NCBI GenBank assembly: GCA_002419385.1
Contig: DIFZ01000027.1
Coordinates: forward strand, 1 to 9,291
Direction of reading: 5' to 3'
From: Geobacter sp. UBA5735
GTDB lineage: Bacteria > Desulfobacterota > Desulfuromonadia > Geobacterales > Geobacteraceae
Length of the DNA stretch: 9,291 bases
Within the stretch, counting starts at the first letter, position 1; every line of letters starts with the position of its first letter. Below the pieces are notes generated by a model that saw only the letters and a list, made by a program, of their open reading frames with translations, had not been told where the DNA came from and made no database searches. The position numbers and the translations under genes were made by a program. This document shows, piece after piece, positions 1 through 6,394 of the stretch.

Positions 1-77
1 AAAAACCTAACCGGAAGATACTGAGCCGCCGGACACCTTGTGGTTATCTTGCCCCCCCGGGAGGAGTTGCGCACGTT

Positions 78-563
78 ATGGAAAGAATCTGGGCGCCATG
101 GAGGATGGAGTACATACTGAATGAAAAGCCTGACGGGTGCATTTTCTGCCTGGAAGCAGCTTCCGGGGGAGAGGCGGATCGGGAGAGGCTGGTCCTCCGC
201 CGCGACATGCACACCTTTGTCATGATGAACCGGTATCCTTACTGCAACGGACATCTCCTCGTATCTCCCAACCGGCATGTCGGCGACATGAATGAGCTTG
301 GCGCCGAAGAGATGCTGGAGCTGTTCGAGAATACCAGGGTCTGCTGCGACGTTATGACACGAGCCTTTGCACCCCAGGGCTTCAATATCGGCATGAACCT
401 GGGCAAGGCGGCGGGAGCAGGTGTCGACGACCATCTGCATATCCATGTCGTGCCGCGCTGGACGGGTGATACGAACTTCATGACGGTTATCGCGGATGTG
501 CGGGTAATGCCGGAAAACCTGCTGGCAACGTATGACAGGCTCTACCATCTTTTCCCACGATGA
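78..563 (+). CDS. HIT family protein, Ap4A phosphorylase/hydrolase-like
   Basis: This 161-residue cytosolic protein belongs to the histidine-triad superfamily, which cleaves nucleotide phosphoesters or anhydrides such as diadenosine tetraphosphate. The triad HLHIHVV lies at residues 119-125, with His121 the expected nucleophile-region residue. It is followed by PRWTGDTNF, a block I associate with the mycobacterial Ap4A phosphorylase (Rv2613c) branch. An N-terminal CIFC pair (Cys21, Cys24) is the usual position for a structural zinc site. The N-terminus RIWAPWRMEYI is also typical of that branch, so the ATG at 78 is preferred; GGGAGGAG at 59-66 is a plausible ribosome binding site at a slightly long distance. 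The frame stays open to the left edge of the window, but the family N-terminus argues against an extension. Family assignment is firm; the exact substrate is inferred. No signal peptide or membrane segment is visible. Confidence 0.9.
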   Translation: MERIWAPWRMEYILNEKPDGCIFCLEAASGGEADRERLVLRRDMHTFVMMNRYPYCNGHLLVSPNRHVGDMNELGAEEMLELFENTRVCCDVMTRAFAPQGFNIGMNLGKAAGAGVDDHLHIHVVPRWTGDTNFMTVIADVRVMPENLLATYDRLYHLFPR

Positions 564-672
564 GAAGGAATGCCGGATCATTGCGGGAAAGACCCGTGCG
601 CTGCTCGAGCCTGTTGATTTCATGGTGGGCGACAACTTCCGCTTCACAACGGCTGATTCAGGAAATCCGTAG
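532..672 (+). CDS. possible small overlapping ORF, 46 aa, unknown
   Basis: An ATG at 532, inside the last 32 bases of the HIT gene but in another frame, opens a 46-codon ORF that fills the gap up to the next gene. Its stop TAG (670-672) shares one base with the GTG at 672, giving a TAGTG stop/start overlap suggestive of translational coupling. The product is mixed hydrophilic/hydrophobic with the central stretch AGKTRALLEPVDFMVGDNFR; I do not recognise it. About 63 percent of third positions are G or C. No good Shine-Dalgarno sequence precedes 532, so it may depend on re-initiation after the HIT gene, or it may be no gene at all. Confidence 0.28.
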   Translation: MTGSTIFSHDEKECRIIAGKTRALLEPVDFMVGDNFRFTTADSGNP

Positions 673-2699
673 TGGTTGTGGAATCGATAGTTGGAGATAG
701 AGAAAAAATGGCTGAAGAACTGAAAGCCCGCAACGCCGGGCTGCACCATGCTGTTCTCGGAATATCGTTGATGCTGATTCTGCCCGTGATCTGTGCATTG
801 CTGAGGGCGATTGCCTTCCCTTCCCCGAACATGTCTCCATGGCGCCAGATGGTGGACGACATCTCGGGGAATTCCGGCAACGGCTTCATCTACTGGTTCA
901 TGGCAATCGCTGTTGCCTTGATCGTAGTGGCTTTGGGGCGCCGTGCGAAAAAGGCAGCTGAGGGCTCACTGGAGTTGTTGGAAAAGTCCGAAACGCTCAC
1001 CAGTGAAATTCTCTCCCAGAAAGCTTCACTCGAACAGCGTTACCGGCTGCTGGATGAGAACATAATGAAGATCCAGCACATAAGCAACAGGATCATGAAA
1101 TCTCTTGCCGTCGAGGACGTGCTGAAGCTCTGTGCCGAGGGGCTCCATGACGTGCTGGGTTTTGAGCGGGTCAATATCCTCATGGCGGACAAGGAAAGAA
1201 AAGGGCTGCATTTCCTGTTGGCAACGGGAAGCGAAGACTTCAACCCTGAGGGCGTCGTTCTCCCCCTGGACCAGAGGATCGGGGTGATCCACAAGTGCTT
1301 CAGGGAGCAGAAGCTTTTCCTGGTCGACGATATGAGTAAGTGTCCCCAGGATTACTACCTCCAGCCCCCCTATGACCGGATCAAGCCGCTCCGCTCCCGG
1401 AGTTTCGTCCTCTGCCCGGTCGTGGTGAAAGGGGAATCCATCGGCCTCTTCGGCATCGACAACGCTTTCAGCAGGAGAATGGCCAATGCCAGCGACGAGG
1501 ATACCATCCGCCTGTTTGCCGATCAGGCTGCTTCGGCGATCACCAGGATAAATCTCCTGCATGCGATCAGTACCCTGACCTCGGAACTGGAAGACACTTT
1601 TTCCAATTTTCTCGGTAAAAGGAACGGCTATTCCCGGACCGTCCGCGACCTGGAGTCTTCCCTGGAGTCTGTGTTCGACAGTGCATCGAGAAACGCGACG
1701 GCGTCCGAGAGCATCATGTCGTCGGTGGAAGAGACCAGTTCAGCGGTGGGGCAGATATCGGTCTCCATCGACCAGGTGACGAACAATCTGAATTTTCTTG
1801 CTGAATCCATCGAGAAGTCCGTGTCTGCCATGGAAGAGATACATGCTTCCATCAGGAATGTGGAAAGGAACGCTGCGGTTTCCCATGAAATTTCCCAGCA
1901 GGCAGCACAGCAGTCTGACCGGGGAAGGGAGGGCGTGGGCGAGACCATCGATGCCCTTGCTGAAATCCAGAAATCCGTTGAACTTTCCTTCGACGGCATC
2001 ATGCGTCTCAGCAGCAACAGCGGGCGGATCAGCAGCATCGTCAAGGTAATCAAGGATATAACGAAAAAGACCAACCTCCTGGCATTGAACGCCTCGATCA
2101 TTGCGGCCCAAGCCGGCGAGTTCGGTAAGGACTTCGGGGTCGTGGCGGATGAGATGCGCGCTTTGTCACACCAGACCGGGCAGATCACCGGGGAAATCGA
2201 GGTCATCATTTCCTACATCCTGAACGATTCGGAGACGGCAGCCCGAAACATCACCTTTTCCAAAGACCTGGTGCAGAAAGGTGTGGAAATCGGCCACGAG
2301 ACCGGTCAAACCCTCATGGCGATCCACGAGAAATCTTTCCGCTCAATGGATATGACGGCTGAGATAAAATCGGCCACTGAAGAACAGGTCCGGGGCATCA
2401 AGCTGGCAACCCAGTCCATCGAGGATGTGAGCACTATGGCGTCCCAGATTTACAATGCCTCCAAGGAACAGTCCGAGGCGACAAAGAACATCCTGCGCTC
2501 CATCGAGACAATCAAAGACATGACGAATGACATGGTGAATGCCACCGAAGCGCAGGTCAAGGAAGGCTTTGCCATAGAGGATGCCGTGAGGTCCCATGCC
2601 AGTCTGAGCGAGGAGATTTTCGACAGCATGGAACTGCGTAAGCAACAGAGCATGGAAGTCTTGAAGGACTTTGACGTCATCAAGGGCGTTGCGGGCTGA
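672..2699 (+). CDS. GAF-domain methyl-accepting chemotaxis-like transducer
   Basis: The product has 675 residues. Two hydrophobic segments at about 25-49 and 72-89 enclose only a short loop, so sensing is probably cytoplasmic rather than periplasmic. A helical linker (95-135) leads to a GAF domain at about 142-292, then a long coiled coil, 340-660, of MCP signalling type. The hairpin tip is recognisable (TNLLALNAS at 467-475, AGEFGKDFGVVADEMRAL at 481-498) but has substitutions at several normally invariant positions: Lys465, Lys466, Ile477 and Gln480 (see findings). It lacks the C-terminal NWETF-type tether for CheR/CheB. Two starts are possible: GTG at 672 (AGGA at 660-663, 8-base spacing, overlapping the preceding stop) and ATG at 708 (GGAG at 693-696, 11-base spacing); the latter shortens the protein by 12 residues before TM1. 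No ligand can be assigned and no che genes are in view. Confidence 0.88.
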   Translation: MVVESIVGDREKMAEELKARNAGLHHAVLGISLMLILPVICALLRAIAFPSPNMSPWRQMVDDISGNSGNGFIYWFMAIAVALIVVALGRRAKKAAEGSLELLEKSETLTSEILSQKASLEQRYRLLDENIMKIQHISNRIMKSLAVEDVLKLCAEGLHDVLGFERVNILMADKERKGLHFLLATGSEDFNPEGVVLPLDQRIGVIHKCFREQKLFLVDDMSKCPQDYYLQPPYDRIKPLRSRSFVLCPVVVKGESIGLFGIDNAFSRRMANASDEDTIRLFADQAASAITRINLLHAISTLTSELEDTFSNFLGKRNGYSRTVRDLESSLESVFDSASRNATASESIMSSVEETSSAVGQISVSIDQVTNNLNFLAESIEKSVSAMEEIHASIRNVERNAAVSHEISQQAAQQSDRGREGVGETIDALAEIQKSVELSFDGIMRLSSNSGRISSIVKVIKDITKKTNLLALNASIIAAQAGEFGKDFGVVADEMRALSHQTGQITGEIEVIISYILNDSETAARNITFSKDLVQKGVEIGHETGQTLMAIHEKSFRSMDMTAEIKSATEEQVRGIKLATQSIEDVSTMASQIYNASKEQSEATKNILRSIETIKDMTNDMVNATEAQVKEGFAIEDAVRSHASLSEEIFDSMELRKQQSMEVLKDFDVIKGVAG

Positions 2700-2742
2700 T
2701 CCGGAAACGCTGTGGCATAAACACTCCGTGAATCTCTAATTT

Positions 2743-2770
2743 TTGCTGGTTTTTTTGCCGCTGTTATGCT
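2743..2770 (+). promoter_or_regulatory. candidate sigma-70 promoter for the pan operon
   Basis: TTGCTG at 2743-2748 and TATGCT at 2765-2770 are separated by 16 bases and each match four of six bases of the consensus. Transcription would begin near 2777 and give a leader of roughly 205 bases before panB. The promoter is called from sequence only, but it sits just where the structured leader needs one. Confidence 0.5.
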
Positions 2771-2780
2771 AAATTGAGAA

Positions 2781-2803
2781 CGTTTGTGAAGATCCGTTTG
2801 TGA
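2781..2803 (+). repeat. 9-bp direct repeat at the start of the panB leader
   Basis: CGTTTGTGA occurs at 2781-2789 and again at 2795-2803, a 14-base period, just downstream of the predicted transcription start. This could be an operator for a repressor or part of the leader RNA fold; nothing here decides between them. Confidence 0.35.
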
Positions 2804-2844
2804 CTTCGACTAATGCTGCGCCGCAATGCTTTCATATACCTATA

Positions 2845-2874
2845 CCGCCTGGATTCAGAATTGAACCGGGACGG
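2845..2874 (+). promoter_or_regulatory. pan-motif-like RNA hairpin with two bulged adenosines
   Basis: The RNA folds as CCG (2845-2847) plus CCUGG (2848-2852), bulged A2853, UUCA (2854-2857), loop GAAU, UGAA (2862-2865), CCGGG (2866-2870), bulged A2871 and CGG (2872-2874). That gives twelve base pairs, including one U-G, with single adenosines bulged on opposite strands five pairs apart. The described 'pan' RNA motif is a stem-loop with two conserved bulged As located upstream of panB/panC/panD operons in Firmicutes, Chloroflexi and deltaproteobacteria. Location and architecture both match, so I infer a member of that class. Tandem copies are common in the class; I found only one convincing copy here. 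Confidence 0.62.
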
Positions 2875-2894
2875 AAGGCGATAGCCCTTGATCA

Positions 2895-2924
2895 ACGGGA
2901 GGTTTCTCGGTTTCTCTCTCCCGT
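2895..2924 (+). promoter_or_regulatory. second leader hairpin upstream of panB
   Basis: ACGGGAG (2895-2901) pairs perfectly with CUCCCGU (2918-2924) around a 16-base pyrimidine-rich loop. GGCG (2877-2880) can pair with CGCC (2925-2928) as an outer helix. This lies between the pan-like hairpin and the terminator and may act as a spacer or a stacking element in the switch. Its role is inferred from position only. Confidence 0.4.
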
Positions 2925-2936
2925 CGCCATGCGCTG

Positions 2937-2969
2937 AAAGGCCCTTCCTGTCCGGGAAGGGCCTTTTTT
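2937..2969 (+). terminator. intrinsic terminator (attenuator) directly before panB
   Basis: AAAGGCCCUUCC (2937-2948) pairs perfectly with GGAAGGGCCUUU (2955-2966) over a 6-base loop, and the U run extends over 2964-2969. It ends only 14 bases before the panB ATG and ahead of its ribosome binding site. It therefore terminates transcripts that begin in the 2777 region rather than those of a preceding gene, which is the layout of a leader attenuator. The 5' arm and loop (2943-2953) are also complementary to 2869-2878 in the pan-like hairpin. Confidence 0.8.
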
Positions 2970-2972
2970 CGT

Positions 2973-2978
2973 GGAGGG
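2973..2978 (+). promoter_or_regulatory. panB ribosome binding site
   Basis: GGAGGG lies five bases before the ATG at 2984 and settles the panB start. Open reading frame continues upstream to 2888 but runs through the terminator hairpin and would add 32 residues not seen in PanB. Confidence 0.8.
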
Positions 2979-2983
2979 CAGTC

Positions 2984-3787
2984 ATGAAAAAAAAGATAAC
3001 CATCCTTGACGTGCAGAAGATGAAGGACAATGGCGAAAAGATCGCCATGCTCACCTGCTATGATTATCCGTCAGCGCGGATCATGGATGAATGCGGGCTC
3101 GACGTTCTGCTGGTCGGCGATTCGGTCGGCGTTGTGGTTTCCGGTTATGACAACACCCTGCCGGTGACCATGGAAGAGATCATCTATCACACCAGGGCGG
3201 TGGCGCGGGCGAAACCGAAGTCGCTGCTGGTGGCGGACATGCCGTTTCTCTCCTATCAGACCGACCTGCGCGAGGCCAGGCTCAATGCCGGGCGCCTGGT
3301 CAGGGACGGCGGTGCCGAGGCGGTCAAGCTCGAAGGCGGGGAAAATTTCACGGACTGCATCAAGGCCATTGTCGACATGGATGTCCCGGTAATAGCCCAC
3401 ATCGGCCTTACGCCCCAATCAATCCACCGAATGGGCGGTTACCGTGTCCAGGGGAAATCGGAGGAAGCAGGGGAAAAACTTCTGGCAGACGCTTTGGCCA
3501 TTCAACGGGCAGGAGCCTTTTCCGTGGTTCTGGAAGGGATACCCAGCGCGCTCGGCAGGCAGATAACCGCAGAACTTTCCATCCCTACCATCGGGATCGG
3601 AGCCGGGGAATACTGCGACGGGCAGGTCCTGGTCATTCACGACATCCTCGGGCTCTGTGAAAAGTATTCCCCCAAGTTCGTGAAAAGGTACGCAGACGTC
3701 AAGACGGTCATGTCAGATGCGGTGAGACGGTACGCGGCGGAAGTGAAGGCAGGCGAATTCCCGACAGAGGAGCACTCGTTTTCCTGA
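2984..3787 (+). CDS. panB: 3-methyl-2-oxobutanoate hydroxymethyltransferase (PanB)
   Basis: PanB transfers a hydroxymethyl group from 5,10-methylenetetrahydrofolate to alpha-ketoisovalerate, giving ketopantoate, the first committed step to pantothenate and CoA. From ATG 2984 the protein has 267 residues, the usual length. Family blocks are present in order: MLTCYDYPSARI near the N-terminus, the metal/substrate segment LLVGDSVGVVVSGYDNTLPV, the strand LLVADMPFLSYQ, AVKLEGG, VIAHIGLTPQS, the catalytic-glutamate segment FSVVLEGIPS, and IPTIGIGAG. It is cytosolic with no membrane segments. It is the first gene of a panB-panC-panD cluster, with one base between its stop and the panC start. Expression is probably controlled by the leader attenuator just upstream. 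Confidence 0.97.
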   Translation: MKKKITILDVQKMKDNGEKIAMLTCYDYPSARIMDECGLDVLLVGDSVGVVVSGYDNTLPVTMEEIIYHTRAVARAKPKSLLVADMPFLSYQTDLREARLNAGRLVRDGGAEAVKLEGGENFTDCIKAIVDMDVPVIAHIGLTPQSIHRMGGYRVQGKSEEAGEKLLADALAIQRAGAFSVVLEGIPSALGRQITAELSIPTIGIGAGEYCDGQVLVIHDILGLCEKYSPKFVKRYADVKTVMSDAVRRYAAEVKAGEFPTEEHSFS

Positions 3788-3788
3788 T

Positions 3789-4658
3789 ATGGACACCATT
3801 TTCTCGGTAACCGAAATGAGCAGGTTCGCGTCCGCTGCCAAAGCGGCGGGGAAGAGCATTTCTTTTGTCCCTACCATGGGCTTCCTCCACGAGGGCCATG
3901 CGTCCCTGATAGGTGAGGCCCGTAAGCGGGGAGATATGTGCGTGGTCAGCATTTTCGTCAACCCTACCCAGTTTGGTGCGGGTGAAGACTTCCAGGCGTA
4001 TCCGCGCGATCTGGAGCGGGATAGTCGAATCGCGCTGGACTGCGGCGCCGATGTGGTGTTCCTGCCGGATGCCGCCCAGATGTATCCCCGTGGTTTCCAG
4101 ACCTTTGTCACGGTGGAGGAGATTTCGCGGCCCCTGTGCGGCGCTTCGCGTCCGGGACACTTTCGGGGCGTTACCACGGTGGTGGCCAAGCTTTTCAACA
4201 TCGTGAAGCCGGACTCGGCTTTTTTCGGCGAAAAGGATTTTCAGCAGTTGGCGGTGATCCGCAGGATGGCCGAGGATCTGAACATGGCGGTGGAGATCGT
4301 GGGAATGCCCACGGTTCGCGAGCCTGACGGACTGGCCATGAGTTCACGCAATTCCTACCTCAGCCCGGCCGAGAGGAAAAGCGCGCTGTGCCTCTCCCGC
4401 GCCATTTCCGCGGCCGTCGAGTTGTACGAGTCGGGAGAAAAGTCCGTGCCCCTGCTCAGGGATGCCGCACTGGGGATCATTTCCGCAGAGCCTTCCGCCC
4501 GCGTCGACTACGTCGAGCTGCGCGACGGAGAATCCCTGGCAGAAGTAGACACTGCTGATGATGGTACAATTCTGGCCCTTGCCGTCCGGATCGGGGCAAC
4601 CAGACTGATTGACAATAGAATGCTTGGAAGGGGAGTCGTATGCAGAGAAACATGCTGA
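3789..4658 (+). CDS. panC: pantothenate synthetase (PanC)
   Basis: PanC condenses pantoate with beta-alanine through a pantoyl-adenylate intermediate, using ATP. The 289-residue protein is slightly longer than the typical 280-285. Signature blocks are intact: the HIGH-like ATP site PTMGFLHEGH at residues 28-37, FVNPTQF at 56-62, RPGHFRGVTTVV at 121-132, FFGEKDFQQ at 145-153, and the KMSKS-equivalent MSSRN at 184-188. The start at 3789 lies one base after the panB stop. The nearest purine-rich stretch (3766-3772) is far upstream, so translation is probably coupled to panB. The 3' end overlaps panD by 19 bases. Confidence 0.97.
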   Translation: MDTIFSVTEMSRFASAAKAAGKSISFVPTMGFLHEGHASLIGEARKRGDMCVVSIFVNPTQFGAGEDFQAYPRDLERDSRIALDCGADVVFLPDAAQMYPRGFQTFVTVEEISRPLCGASRPGHFRGVTTVVAKLFNIVKPDSAFFGEKDFQQLAVIRRMAEDLNMAVEIVGMPTVREPDGLAMSSRNSYLSPAERKSALCLSRAISAAVELYESGEKSVPLLRDAALGIISAEPSARVDYVELRDGESLAEVDTADDGTILALAVRIGATRLIDNRMLGRGVVCRETC

Positions 4659-5038
4659 AGAGCAAGATCCACCGGGCTACGCTGACCGGAGCGGACCTCC
4701 AGTATGAGGGTAGCATAACCATTGACCGGGATCTCATGGATGCCGCCGACATCATTCCCTATGAGGCGGTCAGCGTCTGGAACGTCACCAACGGCAATCG
4801 CTTCGAGACCTATGCCATCGAAGGCGAGAGAGGCTCGGGCGTGGTCTGTGTAAACGGCGCTGCGGCACGACTGGTGGCGCCGCGCGACCTGGTCATCGTG
4901 GCCAGCTTCGTCTCCATGGATGCCAGTGAAGCACGGGAGCACGAGCCGAAGCTGGTGTTCGTGGACGAACGCAACCGGATCATTCCGACCAGGAAGGAAA
5001 AGGCCGGTCAAGGGAGCCTGAGAAAGGTTTCCTGGTAA
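4640..5038 (+). CDS. panD: aspartate 1-decarboxylase (PanD), pyruvoyl-dependent
   Basis: PanD converts L-aspartate to beta-alanine, the second substrate of PanC. It is made as a proenzyme that cleaves itself between Gly24 and Ser25, Ser25 becoming the pyruvoyl cofactor. Here the site YEGSITID (22-29) is intact and preceded by the canonical MLKSKIHRATLTGADL. Also present are the substrate-site Tyr at position 22, YEAVSVWNVTNGNRFETY, and a C-terminal half ending in VFVDERNR. Length is 132 residues, normal for the family. The ATG at 4640 is four bases after GGGGAG (4630-4635) and overlaps the last 19 bases of panC, so the genes are coupled. With panB and panC the window encodes beta-alanine formation and the pantothenate branch except ketopantoate reductase (PanE/IlvC), which must lie elsewhere. 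Confidence 0.97.
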   Translation: MQRNMLKSKIHRATLTGADLQYEGSITIDRDLMDAADIIPYEAVSVWNVTNGNRFETYAIEGERGSGVVCVNGAAARLVAPRDLVIVASFVSMDASEAREHEPKLVFVDERNRIIPTRKEKAGQGSLRKVSW

Positions 5039-5069
5039 CTGCGAAGAGTATGGTATACTGTGTCCTGCC

Positions 5070-6320
5070 ATGACTCTTCAACTGTTCGCAGCATCCCATC
5101 TCGTCCCCGTTTCCGCGCCTCCACTGGAAGGTGGAGCGCTGGCGGTCGAAAACGGCAGGATACTGGCGGCGGGCCGGCTGGACGAGCTTGCCGCAGCCTT
5201 CAACGCACCGGTCGTCCAGTTCCCCGGGTGCGCGATCATCCCGGGTCTGGTCAACGCCCACAGCCACCTGGAACTGACCCATTTCCCCTCGTGGAAGCTG
5301 CGCAAGGGGGTCGACTATTCCCCCCGGACCTATGTCGACTGGATCATCCAGGTCATCAAGATTCGCCGGGCACTGACCCGCCAGGAGCGGGAACAGTCGG
5401 TAGCCGAGGGAATCCGCATTTCCCGTGAGTCCGGCACCACGGCGGTCGGCGAGATCGTCTCCGATCCGTCCCTGATTTCCAGCTACAGCGGTTCGCGGCT
5501 CACCGGAAGACTGTATCTGGAAGCGCTCGGACATGATGACGTGCACTGCGAGCAGGTTCTCTCCCGAATTGCCGGATGTCTCGACGGAAATCACGACTGG
5601 CAGTTTCGGCTTGGTGTGTCCCCCCATACACCCCATACCCTTTCCAGCCGCTTTTTCAGAATCTTGGAGGAATTCGCCCGGCAACGGTCACTTCCCCTTG
5701 CGGTCCATCTTGCCGAATCAAGGGCGGAAGTAGATTTCCTGTTCGATTCGACAGGCCCCATTGCCGACAAGCTCTATCCCTTCGTGGGCTGGCAGGAGCA
5801 TGTCCCGCGTCCCCGGCGCACAACGCCGGCAGCCTACCTTGACAGCCTGGGCATCCTTTCGCCCGGGACGCTGGCGATACACTGTGTCCATGTTACTCCT
5901 GCGGATGTGGAGATTCTCCGGCAGCGAGGGGTCACGGTGGTCCTGTGCCCGAGAAGCAATGACCGGCTGGACCATGGCGCTCCGCCGGTGCACCTCCTGA
6001 AGAAGGCAGGGATTCCCCTTGCCCTGGGAACGGATTCTCTTGCCAGCAACGACTCGCTCTCCATGCTGGACGAGGTCCGCTTCCTGCTGGAGCGGTTCCC
6101 CGGCGAGTTCACCGCTGCCGAAGCTCTCCGGCTGATAACCCTCGGGGGCGGACAGGCTCTGGGGATCAGTGATGAGGTCGGGTCCCTTGAACCCGGAAAA
6201 CGTGCGGACTTCCTGGTTGTGGAACCTGTGACCGGTTCAGCCGGCGGTGATATCAACCGGCGCATCCTCGAAAACGGCAGGCTTCGCGAAGTTTTCATCC
6301 AGGGCAACTCCCTGGGATGA
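5070..6320 (+). CDS. amidohydrolase family protein, cog0402 deaminase-like
   Basis: This is a 416-residue metal-dependent hydrolase of the amidohydrolase superfamily, related to adenosine/guanine-type deaminases and ethylammeline/aminofutalosine deaminases. Metal ligands are readable in order: NAHSH with His64 and His66 after a PGLVNAHSH strand, His213 in VHLAES, His271 (or 274) in IHCVHV, and Asp322 in LGTDS. SPHTPHTLS at 184-192 matches the family's substrate-loop SPHxPxT(V/C)S block. The C-terminal LEPGKRADFLVV closes the small beta-sandwich. The gene starts 31 bases after panD, has no clear Shine-Dalgarno sequence, and may share the pan transcript; TATACT at 5054-5059 could instead be a -10 element of its own. 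6-Aminodeoxyfutalosine deaminase of the menaquinone futalosine pathway is a reasonable guess, but no mqn gene is in view to support it. Confidence 0.85.
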   Translation: MTLQLFAASHLVPVSAPPLEGGALAVENGRILAAGRLDELAAAFNAPVVQFPGCAIIPGLVNAHSHLELTHFPSWKLRKGVDYSPRTYVDWIIQVIKIRRALTRQEREQSVAEGIRISRESGTTAVGEIVSDPSLISSYSGSRLTGRLYLEALGHDDVHCEQVLSRIAGCLDGNHDWQFRLGVSPHTPHTLSSRFFRILEEFARQRSLPLAVHLAESRAEVDFLFDSTGPIADKLYPFVGWQEHVPRPRRTTPAAYLDSLGILSPGTLAIHCVHVTPADVEILRQRGVTVVLCPRSNDRLDHGAPPVHLLKKAGIPLALGTDSLASNDSLSMLDEVRFLLERFPGEFTAAEALRLITLGGGQALGISDEVGSLEPGKRADFLVVEPVTGSAGGDINRRILENGRLREVFIQGNSLG

Positions 6321-6357
6321 TACTTCGGCGTTTCCCCGTTCGCTGCAGAGCTTTTAC

Positions 6358-6387
6358 GTGACAAACCATCAACTGCTTTGCTATCAT
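6358..6387 (+). promoter_or_regulatory. candidate extended -10 promoter of smpB
   Basis: GTGACA (6358-6363) and TATCAT (6382-6387) are 18 bases apart. The -10 box is preceded by TGC, giving the extended TGnTATCAT form. Transcription would be expected to begin around 6394, that is at or next to the ATG at 6395. Sequence-only prediction. Confidence 0.45.
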
Positions 6388-6394
6388 GGTAACC

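Noticed and set aside
1..77. Tail of an upstream gene ending in TGA at 22-24
   Set aside because: Only seven codons are visible, too few to support a coding call.
1026..1562. 178-aa minus-strand ORF within the transducer gene
   Set aside because: It lies opposite the GAF domain coding sequence, has no recognisable domain and reflects the GC-rich third-position pattern.
2777..2969. 6S RNA or c-di-GMP (GEMM-I) riboswitch as explanation of the panB leader
   Set aside because: The length near 190 bases is suggestive of 6S RNA, but I see no long end-to-end pairing with a central bubble. GGACGGAAGGC only superficially resembles the GEMM core and the other conserved parts are missing. The pan-motif reading explains more.
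2888..2983. Upstream in-frame extension of panB by 32 codons
   Set aside because: It passes through the intrinsic terminator hairpin, while a clean GGAGGG ribosome binding site precedes the ATG at 2984, giving the normal PanB length and N-terminus.
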